NCBI GenBank assembly: GCA_004835665.1
Contig: RBKR01000002.1
Span: 1,860,001-1,924,000, forward strand
DNA: 64,000 nucleotides
Direction of reading: 5' to 3'
Source of the DNA: Phoma sp. XZ068
Lineage: Eukaryota; Ascomycota; Dothideomycetes; Pleosporales; Didymellaceae
Shown in pieces: positions 41,113 through 53,001 of the stretch. The notes under the pieces are model-generated. The model did not search any database, was not told where the DNA came from, and was given only the letters and a program-made list of their open reading frames with translations. A program made the translations under genes and the position numbers. Each line of letters starts with the position of its first letter. The first letter of the stretch is position 1.

Positions 41113-43335
41113 ATTTAACGTAGCAAAGCGAGAGTGTGGAGAACGAATGTAATGAAGTCAAAGACTTCCACGCGAGTGTCGAGACTCTACGAATCGACAA
41201 GGTGAACAGGACGATAACTCGTGCGGAACCACCACCTGCGGGCTGCCCCGAAGATATATCCATCTCCAATACAGGGGCGTGAGCCATGACAAACCTGAAA
41301 TTTGCCTAGTCCGCTGGGCGTGCATGCCTTCGCGAAACAATCCTGGTGTTTCGGGACGAGATGCTTCTATTTAGAGCTTGCTGGGGTCTGGGCAAGCGGC
41401 GATCTATCGTTCGTTTTGACCACATTAAGGCTAGAGCGTGCTGACGGTTGACACCAACCAGCGGTTAGGGCAGCATACCCCCTGCAACACAATATTTCGT
41501 TCCTGGGCGTTTGTGGAGCATCATCCTTCCGGAGACAAGGGTATTGGGAGGCTATCTCAAATAATCCAAGCTCCCGCTGGACGCGATGGCACTGTTGGGA
41601 CCTCACAAACGTTTAACGGTCCAATGCTGTGGTTGCAGGAGGTGGGAACAGGCTTTCGTGCACGGGTCAAATGCACGGCAGCAATCGATACTCTCCCCAG
41701 GTGTGGTCGAAGCAATGTGGGTCTAATGCATGACAACAGCCGTGCTGACCGGCCCTTGTACCTGGCGTGAGCACATAAGCAAACCATGGTAAACAACCCG
41801 CGGTCGTGCGACGAGAAACAGGAGCATAGTTTCCTTGGCTAAGCAAGCGGAACTGCGGTATACTTGGCCCTCATTGCCGAGGACGGAATGCAAGAATGCC
41901 ACTAGCTAGTCATGATCGCTGCTGTTTGAGGGTTGTACTGACGGTGCGAGAGGCGACAAGGCGTCTAGCATAGAAGCAACAGAAGAGGTCACCTTGCCTT
42001 TCCAATAACATCGTGCAGACACGAGGCTGTCGCGTGGACATCGCACAGCGTGTGGTATCAGTGTAACCTGCAAGGCGATGGTGGTGAACATGCCGGAAGT
42101 AGCGAATCGGTTTGTTAAGGGCGGCGCGTGCGAGCACAAGATCTAAAGCCAATACTGGCTTCCGCCTCCTCACAATCTTCTATTGTTTGCGATTCTCCGC
42201 TGCTGCCGTGATCTACCCGCATACCAACATCGTCCGAAAGCTGTGGCTGCGCTACCAAAGTCCCGTCGTGTTGAGGTGTTCAAGTTCACGAGTCGCAATT
42301 TCTTTGCTCTCCTCATGCCAAGTTGCCCCTGCCAAGTTTACGCTGTCAGCCGAGGGCGGAGCGCCATAATTTCGTCGTTTCAAACAACTCGCTTCCGAAA
42401 TCGTTAGTCAGGCTTTAAGGCTGACCGGTTCGTTCCATCTTTCCCGACAGAAAGCCTCTAATGTGGGGTTTATCGCGTCTGATATTGATCATGATCGGTC
42501 ATTCTCCTGTAGGAGCCTGCGCCCTCTCGTACCGCAAAATGAATGTATCCACCTCACGCCATTCCTTCTTCTGCAAATGTACACCCTGGAACCTACGCTG
42601 TCATTGTTGACCACGGAGAGCAGAATAACTGGCCCATTTTTCGTCGTGCATTGAAGCCTAAGGACATTGTCTGACAATCGACCTGTGCCAGGAAATCTTG
42701 CCGGCTGTAGCGACCTGACCACCTTGACTTTTTGTCGAAGAGCACGTACTTCGAATTCACGATATTGAGGTGATTTCGTATCGTGGGTAAGAGCAAGACC
42801 ATTATCGTCCAAGGCCTTCTCCTACCTAGGTATGTACAGCGGGATGAAGTTTGATATTTGTCAAGAACAGCACACCGTGCCGCAGACACATCGAAGGCAC
42901 CACCAGTGTTAAGCACCACCTGTGCATCGACAGCAACGTGGAGCAGCGTGCGATTGCTCCCACGTTGGTGAGTTTGGCATCGTCAGCGGTAACAACGCAC
43001 GCCGGCACGTCTCCGCGAGACCTAGCCCTTGAACAACAACCCCACGAGCCAAGATTATCTCGTTCGGCCTCTCAGAGTGAAGACTCAGAATTAACCATGA
43101 ATTTACAGTACGATGCATGGAGGTCTTTGGGGCAGAGTTTCCCCGCTCCACCCCACTTCCGCTAGCTCCGAGGGTCATCACTACTTTGTTTTGAACATGA
43201 TTTGAATTTGTCCAGACGATATCTATTCTTCTTCGGTCAAGAATATCTTTATCTAAGTAACCAATAAGAACCATCACAAGAGCCACATTATGGCTAGCAA
43301 CAGCGAGTTCGTACATTAGTTTCGCTGGTCTAGGC
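41113..43335. other. Intergenic, 2.2 kb, no supported gene
   Basis: The longest gene-free stretch outside the AT-rich end. Only short frames on both strands, none with a family motif. Normal base composition, a CCTAGGTA motif at about 42828, no long repeat seen. Confidence 0.5.
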
Positions 43336-44146
43336 ATGTTACTTACTTCTAGCTGCAGCCTGGCGAAACTTGCGAAGAAGCTTGCATCAGAAGGCCCATA
43401 CAAAGTGGAGCATACACCGCGTCGAGTACGGGCATTGTTCAACGGCAAATATGTCATCGATACACTAGAAGCTTACCACGTCTGGGAACATCCAAACTTT
43501 CCACAGTGCGCCTCTCGATCTATGTAGTTGACCGCAAATCTGACATGTCACAAGGTTCTACGTTCCGCCCTCCGCCCTCACAGATGCAGCCGACCTGCAT
43601 ATGGATCCGACCCCCATTGAAGGAACCGGCGACCATGTTTCCTTCGGGACCCTTACGGTTGGACAGCGCGCAACGGACCGCATCTTGATTTTCGAGAACA
43701 CCATGAACAATCTGATCAAATTCGATTTCCATGCCATGGATCAATGGTTTGAGGAAGATGTTCCCGTGTACGGACATCCCAAAGATCCGTATAAACGCAT
43801 CGACATACTCCACTCCACGCGTAGGGTCAAGGTCGGCATTGATGGCGTGACGCTCGCTGAATCATCATCACCGTTGCTCCTACTGGAAACGACGCTGCGG
43901 ACTAGACACTATCTCCCACCTACGAGCGTCAACTGGGAGTACCTAAGAAATAGCGATACAGAGTCGTTGTGTCCGTATAAAGGGCGCGCAAACTACTACC
44001 ATGTCATGGTGAATGGAAATGAGTACCGGGACCTTGTGTGGTATTACCGGTACCCTACCAGCGAAAGCGCGCCAGTCGCTGGGTATATGTGCTTCTATAA
44101 CGAGAAAGTTGATGTTTGGGTGGATGGAGTGAAGGAGAAGCGATAG
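43336..44146 (+). CDS. DUF427 family protein
   Basis: Two-domain DUF427 protein. Exon 1 (43336-43505) codes KLASEGPYKVEHTPRRVRAL, then FNGKYVIDTLEAYHVWEHPN. A 49-bp intron (GTGCGC...CAAG) contains three in-frame stops and must be removed. Exon 2 (43555-44146) continues QFYVPPSAL, so the family block HVWEHPNFPQFYVP is exactly rebuilt. Total 253 aa. The second half repeats the fold with MDQWFEEDVPVYGHPKDPYK, VDVWVDG and the diagnostic VNWEYLRNSDTESLCPYKGR. A stand-alone second exon (from ATG 43601) would be missing the first half of the family. The biochemical role of DUF427 is not established. No signal peptide, so probably cytosolic. The exact start is less sure than the splice. Confidence 0.9.
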
Positions 44147-44931
44147 TATGGTTGTCCTTCATCAGTCGACAGGGAGTGAGCTGCAGGATGCCCGCACTTC
44201 TCCGCCTGTGGACCTGCTTCTCCATAAGAAATTCCATGGTCTGCGTAGGCAATCTGCTACTGATCGTGTTCAGCTAATCGTGGAGATGTGCCCTCGAAGT
44301 ACGATTCCATCAGAGCGACAGTACCTGTCTTGGCTCCGCTTTTGGTAGTGATGACAACCATGTGGATATCACCTGGGCGGAGGTGGGCGAGGAAACTGAA
44401 TTGAATTGGCGAGAGGCAGAGCAAAGACTGGGAGAGGTGCATTTGGTGGTGCAGGAGGCATGAGAAGTTATGATGTTGGGGTTAGAGTGACAGAGAATAG
44501 AGACTAGAAGACGGTGGCGACATGTGAATGTGACCAGGTTGGCATTTCAGTATCTACACCAGACTCGAGCCGTGAGATGATGACTACTCGTTTCCACAAT
44601 GCAGTCATCGAAGACGGAGTCTGCAATGCTGACCAAACGGGAGATGGTAAGCGCGTCCCATGCTAACCAAACACGGCAAGGGGCGGCTCGGCGACGCGTC
44701 TTTCGCGGCAAAGTTCAGGGAGCGTCGACGACGGGTTGAACTCGGGGCTTTCGACGGGCTGCAGCTCGACGACGCAGCATCCACCTCTTCACCCACACCC
44801 ACCGCACACCGTCGCCCGGCCGTCCAATGTGCCAGCCCCGCGTGCCAGCCCCTCGCTCGTAATCCCCCACGCCCGCGGCTGCCCTCCCCGTCGTCTCCCA
44901 CGGCTGCCCTCCCGTCGTCTCCTCCGCGCCC
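44147..44931. other. Intergenic, 785 bp
   Basis: Promoter region of the glycosyltransferase gene, becoming GC-rich towards 44931. No further gene supported. Confidence 0.5.
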
Positions 44932-46400
44932 ATGGCGACGCTGAACGTGCTGGCGGGCCGCCTTGCGCGCCGGCCCGGCCGCATCCTCGTGCTGGTCGTG
45001 GTGCTCTTCGTGTTTGCCTTCACGCTCAAGGGGCGGCGGCCCCAGGCGCCGCAGCCGGTGCACAAGGCCAAGACCAAGTCGTTCTTCCCGCCGCTCGCGC
45101 AGAAGAGCGCCAACAGCATCGAGCTCGACTACTGCCAGAACTTCCCCACGGACCTGCTCAGCGAGGTGCAGGTCGTGCTCAAGGTCGCCGCCGGCGAGAC
45201 GGCCGTCAACAAGGCCCACCTCAGCACCGTCACCAGCTGCATCACCAACCTCATCATCGTCAGCGAGGCCGAGGGCCGCCTGGGCGACCGCCACGTCGTC
45301 GACATCCTGGCCGAGCTGCCCAAGAGCTACGAGGTCAACAACCTCGACTTCCAGGCCTACATCAACCACAAAAAGGCCCACTCCGAGGGCGAGACGGCCA
45401 ACGAGTCGCAGCGCAGCTTCAAGCTCGACCGCTTCAAGTACCTGCCCATGGTCGACAAGGCCTACCTCGCCAGCCCCAAGGCCAAGTGGTACGTCTTCCT
45501 CGAGTCCGACGTCTACTTGTTCTGGGACACGCTGTTCCGCCTGCTCAGCCAGCTCGACCCCACCGAGCCGCACTACCTGGGCGCCCCGCACAAGGGCAGC
45601 GAGGGCCGCTGGTTCGCCTATGGCGGCGCAGGCTTCGTCATGTCCAACGGCCTGATGAAGCAGCTCATCCCCGCAAAGCCCCCTGGCTCGGCCGACATCC
45701 CGCGCGAGAGCCGCCTGAGCGTCCGCTTTGAGAACTGGGTCAAGGAAGAGGCCCGCGGCGATGCCGTGCTTTCCTACGCCATCCAGAACGTCACGGGTCA
45801 CCGACTGGAAGCACTGGACCCTACCTTCACCAGCGACGAGCTGCGAAAGATCACCACCTACCGGGACCGCTGGTGTGTGCCGTTGCTCTCGCTGCACCAG
45901 CTGTCGCCCGACCAGATGGAAAACCTATGGAAGTGGGAGCGCACACGGCCTTACAACCTGGCACGTACATGTCCACCCACTACACTCTTCTCTGTATACT
46001 AATGCCGCCGCAGAAACCCTTCACCTACTCTTCGCTCCTCTCCTACACACATTCCTTCCTTGCACAGGGCCCCTCCCGCGAATGGTGGGACAATCTCTCC
46101 GAAGCCCCTGTTCCCAACGACCGCCCAGCCCACCGCAATGCCGGCATGTGTGGCTCCGAATGCCACAACGACCCCAACTGCCTCCAGTGGTCATTTTCGC
46201 AGACCGTCTGTCGCCATTCAAACTACATCAGGCTCGGTGACGCAGTCAACAAAGAGAACGGTGGTCAGGGCGAATTCGTCTCTGGCTGGGATACCGAGAC
46301 GTTCCGCACTCTAGGCTTCGGTGTCTCCAACGAGAGGGGTGAAAGGAAGTTCTACGAGGGGTGCGACGAAGCTACATGGCTCAGCCCACGGATGCTATAG
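44932..46400 (+). CDS. Type II membrane glycosyltransferase, GT31/fringe-like
   Basis: Golgi-type glycosyltransferase. Exon 1 (44932-45960) and exon 2 (46014-46400) give 471 aa. A short cytosolic N-terminus and a signal anchor (RILVLVVVLFVFAFTL) are followed by the catalytic domain. The metal-binding DxD-type motif is WYVFLESDVYLFWDTL (E191-D193). Family blocks are HYLGAPHKGSEGRWFAYGGA, then GFVMSNGLM. ALSYAIQNVTG-type and RWCVPLLSLHQLSPDQMENL regions follow. After the junction comes KPFTYSSLLSYTHSFLAQGP, then a Cys-rich PAN-like tail (GMCGSECHNDPNCLQWSFSQ). The intron (45961-46013, 53 bp) begins GCACGT rather than GT. It has a good CTAAT branch site, and it is the only option that keeps both protein halves in frame. 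Substrate unknown. Confidence 0.87.
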
Positions 46401-47474
46401 CATGCCCGCATACCGCACACCGCAATATAACGTGCGCATGGTGCGCACCCGCTTTTGTTTGAGTAAGAGCAGGACGACGATTCCGACGGCGTTGTGGTGG
46501 ATCGATTATGCATGGCGTTCTGGGTACACACCACTGTTGAATACGAGCGAAGAGCATGGAAAGGCGACTATCCGTTACGTCGCAAAGGGCAGCCCTGTAT
46601 TGATAAGACAGAGAAAGCAGCGTGATGAAGGCATGACCTCGCGCACACATAGACTGGGCACAACACAGCATGTCAATTGCATGATTTCCGCTATCCGGGA
46701 AAGGGTATGGGAATGTATAACTTAATCAAGCGTATTGTTTGCATGACGGATCCCAACTCTAGATTCGCCCACATGTTCACTCAGTTCCAAGCTAAGAAAG
46801 TCGTGCTTGTCATTCGGGCCTTGTCAAGTCGCTCCTACTACGGCTCCTACTCGGCCCCTCCCGTAACCTTGGCCGTTTTACCCTTACTCATTCACAGCAA
46901 CGTCGGAAATGAGGAATTCTGCGGACGAATATCGGCCTTGTAATATTTCTTCTGCATGGCAAGCGCATCGCCTGGACGTTGAGGTGCATTTCGGCAGGCC
47001 AGAATGTGATGGGAATATATCAGGAGCCACATCTCAATAACGGCGTCTGCTAGAGTAATTACCCCAAGCGACGAGACGACGCGCGCAATGCTTTCCAGAA
47101 GCATGGTACCGGGACTACGGACCGCTTGGCTTTCCATGCATTTACCCCAGATCCCGACCACAGAACGCATTCGCCTCACGTCACAGATAGATTGACCCAG
47201 CCTTGAACTAGCACGAACCGACATTACTTTGGGAGATCCCGCAAGTAGTTCTCTACGAACTGTGCCATCGGTTTAGATGAAGGACTAATGATTCCAACCG
47301 GACCACGAGTCCGGTGGGCACGCATCCGGTATCACCAAGTTACTGCGGACAAGTTTGAGCGCAACGGCTTGTGAACTAGTAGAATGGTGCAATCTCAATA
47401 GTATAGTAGTCTAAAGGCCTACCCATTACAGAGTTCCTGGTACCGCGCACAGTCACTCTTTTCAAGCTCTCAAC
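46401..47474. other. Intergenic, 1.07 kb
   Basis: A minus-strand frame at 47224-46892 has a helix-like segment (ITLADAVIEMWLLIYSHHIL) that faintly recalls a receptor helix, too weak to call. Otherwise nothing. Confidence 0.45.
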
Positions 47475-48407
47475 ATGTACACCACTGGTCTTCTCACCGT
47501 GCTGCTAGCAGCGCCTTTCACCCTGGCAGCTCCTACTTTGCACACTCGAATCCCAGCTGCAGCGTCAGACAATGTTAAATGCCCCATCATTCTCGACGGT
47601 CGCGTCCCTACCAACGTCTCCAAAACTCCAACCATCTTCGACACTTCCAACGCCCTCTTCAGCCCAGACTACGTCAAGGGCAACAACCTCACTTGGTCAC
47701 AAATCCTCAAATTCCCCGCCACTGAGGCGAGCCGCTTCGATGGCGCAGGTCACGCAGCTGTGGAGGTTACAATCTCCGATCAGAGCATTTTCCAGAAACA
47801 GTTCGGTTTCCGCCGCGCTGGTCTGCAATTCGCATCCGACTCTCCCCAGGATCCCAGTGATGATGGGATCAAGACTCTCCACTTCTCCGTGAAGCAAGAT
47901 CCCACACGGCCACTAAATCTGACCCATGAGTACCTCAATGTTTGGCACGAGGCCGCGGATTACTCGAACAACCAGATCCAGTTCCAAGTCGGCACACTCA
48001 TCGGTCAGTCGGACAGTAAGAAGAACAACTTCAAGATTCTCGACCGTGCTGGGAAGCAGATCTGGGGAATCCCAATTGATTATAAGAAGTGGCAGAACTT
48101 CGCCATCAAGTTGGATTATACCAAGAAGTAGGCCTCTTCACTTTGATCCATCCCTCTCGCACAGGCTAACATAGGCAGTCAAACAACCGTCTACTACTCC
48201 GCCGGCTCGGCCAAACTCGCCCGTGTTGCTGGACCCAGCAGTGTCAACCTGGCGGGCGGCGGCCAGTTTCAAATCGGCGTCTTGAAGAAGCCGACCGGCA
48301 CATCCGATGTCGTAAATTCAGGCTACCAGTCGCCGAACCTGAACGAGGGTCAGATATACGGTGGGCTATTTGTTGAGGACTCGGCGGACGGCTGCGTGTC
48401 ACTTTAA
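47475..48407 (+). CDS. Secreted GH131 beta-glucanase
   Basis: Glycoside hydrolase family 131, known for broad exo/endo beta-1,3/1,6 and beta-1,4 glucanase activity. Two exons (47475-48127 and 48179-48407) give 293 aa, one GH131 domain. The signal peptide is MYTTGLLTVLLAAPFTLAAP. The mature start is close to the family hallmark CPIILDGRVP. Further blocks are SPDYVKGNNLTWSQILKFP, GFRRAGLQFASDS, LNLTHEYLNVWHEAADYSNN, WQNFAIKLDYTKKNQTTVYY (across the intron), NLAGGGQFQIGVLKKPTGTS and NEGQIYGGLFVEDSADGC. The acceptor GGCAG at 48178 was preferred over the nearby CATAG, because only it restores NQTTVYYS. No carbohydrate-binding module is attached. Confidence 0.92.
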
Positions 48408-48590
48408 ACGTGATTGGATTGTGCTGCTTCTCTTTGATGTATTAGATTTGGTGGTTTGGTGGTTTTGTGATGAAGAAGGAAATAGAACGGATCTTGCAAG
48501 AGCATCATTAGCCTAGACGTTTGAGAACGGCATCCAGAAATACAGGGTGGTTCGTACAACGACGTATCGACAGTTTATTTGTGAATCGTG
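48408..48590. other. Short convergent gap
   Basis: The 3' ends of the GH131 and the second CFEM receptor genes face each other 183 bp apart. No feature. Confidence 0.6.
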
Positions 48591-50437
48591 CTAGCTACTA
48601 AACTTACTCCTCACAGACACTGGCGTCCTCGGCGAGTATACGTCTGTGCTCTCTAGCGGCAGATCATTTAACAGAACCGTTGGTCCTGTACTCCTATTCA
48701 CACTACATGTTGCTTGCGTCTCGATTGTCTTTAACTGGCTGGTGGACGTCTCCGCACTGGGTAGGAGCCCGATCTTCCCCTTTGTCTTCTCTGCCTCTGT
48801 AGGCTCGATCGAAGCGAGATGGATCCACGTGTCGTCCTTGTGCCAATCACGCTTCGATGACCCTTCCCGTGGATTGGTATGTCTAGGTGTTTGTTGGCTC
48901 GAACCGTGTGTCATATCCGACAACCAGCCCTTGAATGACCCTGGCGTAATCTTGACGAGCAGGACGCGGATAGCGGGGAGAGAAACGCAGGCAAAAGCCG
49001 CAGTGATCTCGAGTTCGGTCCAGATGACGATGGGCACGTAGTCCCACGTTGGATCAAATGAGATTTTGAAGATCAGGAGGGTTCTCAGACGGATAATCGT
49101 GGTTACGCAGCCGCTAGGATGCAGTCAGAACAGAGGTGCCGAGGGTGAATAGGGAAGACAATACTTACAAGCTTCCTATCAAAAACATGACTGCCACGGC
49201 AAGCTTCCTCGCTTTCTTCATCTGCAGATTGCGGAGGAATGACATTGGCAGCACAACAAGTATGACGTCTTGCACAATGGCGGAAATGCTATTGGCATAG
49301 CCCAACATCTGAATATCCATGCACTATCCGCAAATTGTCAGTATTGTGTCTCGACAATAATACTGTCACACTTTGTGCTAACCTTGCCCTTAAGATCTCG
49401 GTTCCAGAACGCGGAGACTGGTGTGCATGCGAATACCGTCAAAAGAAAAATGATCAGAGTATTGATGGTGATGTACCAGAATACGATCCATCCGATGATC
49501 TTAAAGCTTCGTGTTGTAAACACGTCAAGATAAAACATGATTAGTGAAAGCTTGATCAAACCAAGGATCGCGACGTATGTTGACCATGCAACGTAGACTA
49601 CGAGTGGGTCAGGAGGGCCTTGGGTGCAGAAATTGGTATGCGGCGTTGACTCACAGTATCGTAGGATGGGAAGAAATGTACCATCCTCGAGGTTCCAAAG
49701 ATGCTCTCCAAATCCAATCTTGGCCACTGTTATCGTCAAATCAGCGTGAGTGTGTCATTGTTTACTTTTTGAACTCACTGGCAAGCACGCATCCGATTGG
49801 GACCGCTGCCAGCAGCACAGCCGCTACAATAGGTGCGTCGTTCCAAGCCAATCTTTTCGATACGATTTTGCCGATGACGCGCAGTGCTACGAGAGTACAA
49901 GCGACGACATATACGGCGATGGTGTAAACAATGACACTGCTTCGCTGCGACTCATTCGAGAGCATGCACATTTCCGCGTTGACTCGGGCAGTGCCTGTAT
50001 ATTTGGTCAGTTACTCTGAATAGCGCGATGTGCAGAGGCTTACCAATGGAGTCCACCATTGTACAGTTTGCGAGCAAACATGCATTTAGTTTTTGATTCA
50101 ACGCCGCGTTGGTGCACACGCAGAGCGTGTCAGTAAGGCTACAACCGCTTTCGGGGACATGTTGGATTAGACATTTGATCTGTGCATCCTGTTAGATCGT
50201 TTCTAATGAAGTCGCAACAGAAGGGATCTTTACTCCGCAAGCAGGAATATCGGCTATGCCCAACTCCCTAGCTTGAGCGGTTGACCTCATGAAGACATCT
50301 AAAGCTGTGGGCTCCTGAAATCTTGGCGTCAATCCGCTTGCGATCTCGTGTGTTGCTGGGCGAGCATGACTGACGCCAACTATGACACTGAGCCAAAGCC
50401 ATGCAATGCATGCACTCCACGCCAATGATGCTCTCAT
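48591..50437 (-). CDS. Second CFEM-domain rhodopsin-type (Pth11-like) membrane receptor
   Basis: Seven exons: 50437-50234, 50179-50044, 49994-49779, 49726-49655, 49597-49383, 49323-49169 and 49113-48591. They sum to 506 aa with correct phase at every junction. The signal peptide (MRASLAWSACIAWLWLSVIV...) is followed by a spacer of about 40 residues and a CFEM domain with eight cysteines. These are ACGIKC, SGCSLTDTLCVC, NACLLANC and EMC, the last 15 residues after the seventh, as required. The rhodopsin-like helices include SVIVYTIAVYVVACTLVALR, ILGLIKLSLIMFYLDVF, VFACTPVSAFWNRDLKGKC and DVILVVLPMSFLRNLQMKKA. WTELEITAAFACVSLPAIR is the last conserved block. A cytosolic tail of about 135 residues follows. 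Same architecture as 15197-16796, but low identity and different intron positions, so not a recent duplicate. Confidence 0.9.
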
Positions 50438-52050
50438 GGCGCCGATAAGGGTCCTGCCGCGGAAGAGACATCAGAAAGGGTCAGCAGAATAGGGAAGGAT
50501 TTTGTATAAAAGAGGCCTCGGGTATTAAAGCGACGCCAATATCGTTGAACCTTATTATCAACGATGCTTCTTCAGGGTGAGGGTATGGGAGCTACTGGGC
50601 GAATCATAAGCGTGAGTGGTGTTACCGCCCGCGCAAGTTGGTGAGCCAGCCACGAGTCATACTTGACTTAGGCTGTCAAATAATTACCGAATCTGACTCG
50701 GGAGAATGCATCGCTCAGTCTGGTTTACACGTTTTGACCCCTTACTGTGACTCCCGTGCATGTGCAACAGCGAATGGATTGCAGCCTCGTATTCTGTGAA
50801 ATCTGTCAGTAAGCCCGATAACACAAGCGGACAAATTGCCGTGCCGCTGCAGGTCCTATGGACGAAATCGGTCGTCGACTGCAAACAGGGCTAGCGATCG
50901 TGACCATAATGGTGATAGTGTGTGATGGTGCGGCTAATAGCGTGCAGGAAGCGATCATCCGTTCGAAATGCCCACATGGCAATGGCCCAAGCTCTGAAAC
51001 TGTTGACCAAAACTCCAGAACGCTTGATCGCCGCGTCGCCATTCACTCGCTTCCAAATACCCCGGACATCGCCCGGGACATCTATGCACAAGGCAATCAG
51101 GGTCTACGAAGATGTAACACACAAATGTTTGGTAGACTGCCTGGCTGTTCTCATGCGGATTGCAGCAAAACAGGAAAGGCGACCGGGAGAACGGGAGACG
51201 GAAGCTGAGCAAGCCGTCAAATTAGAAGATGGAACGACGGATCGTACGAAAGCTGAGGGTCGATTGGTTGCAACCTTGTCTTAGTACCAGGAATAAGGGA
51301 TTGCTATGGTTGGCCCGCCAGGGGTGTTTGAAAAGACAGGACGGGCAGGTGGGAGTAACGCAAATCACGTGCTCGATGAAGGAGCCGAACACATCCAAGT
51401 AATAACAGATGGTCAAACCGAGGACCATGGGCCCAGCTCTAACGCGAACAGATCGATTCGCTTGCTTGCCTGTTTCCTCTCAAAAGGCCCCTGACTTGGC
51501 CTTGATGCGCCATGAAGGTAATCCATGGCCTTCAGCGCTGAATTGAAGCTCGTGAGGCTTCGCTCATTATGCTCAAAATGAACAAGGCCTCCTGCTTATC
51601 TTCCTCAAACTGTCTCGCTCGGTCTTGAAGAGTGTTTGTGACCTTCTAATATACTCTGGGTCGGCGAAGGAAGGTTGGTCCCCGGATGCGGTGCGGAGAT
51701 GTTCAGAACTCGGCAAGCGCCGTGCTTGATTGTGAATGAAAGCCGGGGAACAACCATCCATAGCCCCTAATCTATCAAAGGTTGCAACTCGACTTTGTCG
51801 TCGGCATTTCTTTTCGTCGGGTCGTCAATGATCGCGCAATGATCGCGAAGACTAAGAAAGCTGTGGTAACAAAAATGTATGTGAGGTGATGTACCTAGTT
51901 GTCAAGTCCATTCGACCACAGGCCGCTGCTGACGATCTAGAAAATCATACGAAAAGAAACAAACTATCCCGATAACTCCGCCGCTTGCTGTGAGTACACC
52001 TAAGAAAACATAGGAAAGACAGTTGGATGATGAGGAGGCTACGCCGGACT
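50438..52050. other. Intergenic, 1.6 kb, no supported gene
   Basis: Overlapping frames on both strands near 50858-51284 show no motif or splice-supported extension. The left part is the promoter of the second CFEM receptor. Confidence 0.5.
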
Positions 52051-53001
52051 TTATAGGATGTCAAACTTCTTGATCACCATAAAGAGCAACATGGCGACGA
52101 CACCCCAAATGCAGGTGTCGATCCAGGCGAGTGAACGGTCAGGGCTTTGTTGAACCGTTTGCTGCAGAGGTCGAGCGGGTACTGTCCGTGTAGGCCTTGG
52201 TGCGGACGTTGTTGGCGGCGGTGCTCGTGTCGGCGGTATAGCCGCTGGTGCAACTGATGTTGTCGGCTGACTCGATGCTTCCTGTGGCACCCCAGACTCG
52301 ATAGCATTATGCGTCCCTTTATGCGCCTTCTCAGTCTCAGCTTCCTGCTTCTGCCCCAAGTCATCTCGGTATGCGAGCCTCAACTCCTCAGGCACCTCTT
52401 CTTCTTTCCTCGCACCTTCCTTCTCCTGAATTTCCTTGACAGCTTCCTCCCGCTCTTGCATAATCTCGGAATTGCTCTTCCTGCACCCTGCGCACATCCA
52501 GTTCCCACTATCTCTCGCCATTCTCTCCCTCGCGTCCTTGCTACACTCAATGCCACCAAGCTGGCCCTTCGCATCAGTATCCATGAAGCTTCTGATGGCC
52601 ACAAGCGCCGTCCTTAGACCCCAGGCTGGCTGCCATGTTTCCTCATGATGTCCGGAAATACTCAGGCAGATCTCGCGGTTTACTTCAAACCGTCCTGTGG
52701 GTGTGAGGAATCGGAAATTTGGCGGTCGAAGTGGATACTGCGGCGGGAGTATTATGCGTCCGTGGTAGATGCCGCCAGCGTATGCGGAAGGGAGCTCTGG
52801 GCCTTTTATTGTGAAGTGCCATTCAAAGATGTTGTCTTCTAGTGGCTCGGCATGGTAGTCTGGCGAGGGAGAGACAGAGAGCTCGGAGGCTTCCTTCACT
52901 GGCTCTGGTTAGAATGATGCAAGGGATGTTGCAGGGAGGACTGACGTACATATGCGCTTGATTGTGGGGTTCTTGGTGTTGAACTGGCCGCGGGTAGCCA
53001 T
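52051..53001 (-). CDS. UBC6: Ubiquitin-conjugating enzyme Ubc6 (ER-anchored E2)
   Basis: Tail-anchored E2 of ER-associated degradation, working with Doa10-type ligases. Two exons (53001-52950 and 52898-52051) give 299 aa. The UBC fold fills residues 10-160. The catalytic cysteine is C95 in NREICLSISGHHEETWQPAW, the arrangement specific to Ubc6/UBE2J. A charged region of about 75 residues and a Pro/Thr/Ala linker lead to the C-terminal membrane helix WGVVAMLLFMVIKK. A further cysteine pair (MCAGCRKSN) lies just after the UBC domain. The exon 1 sequence MATRGQFNTKNPTIKRI is the expected N-terminal helix. Confidence 0.95.

Noticed and set aside
44605..45897. 430-codon frame antisense to the glycosyltransferase
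   Set aside because: Leu/Val/Gly-rich mirror of a strongly GC3-biased gene. The plus-strand frame has the DxD-type motif and signal anchor.
46892..47224. Possible receptor-helix relic on the minus strand
   Set aside because: Only about 20 residues faintly resemble a rhodopsin-type helix. No second block and no ATG start at the left end of the frame.
50858..51284. Overlapping plus-strand frames of 116 and 120 codons
   Set aside because: Neither has a motif, and the two contradict each other in frame.
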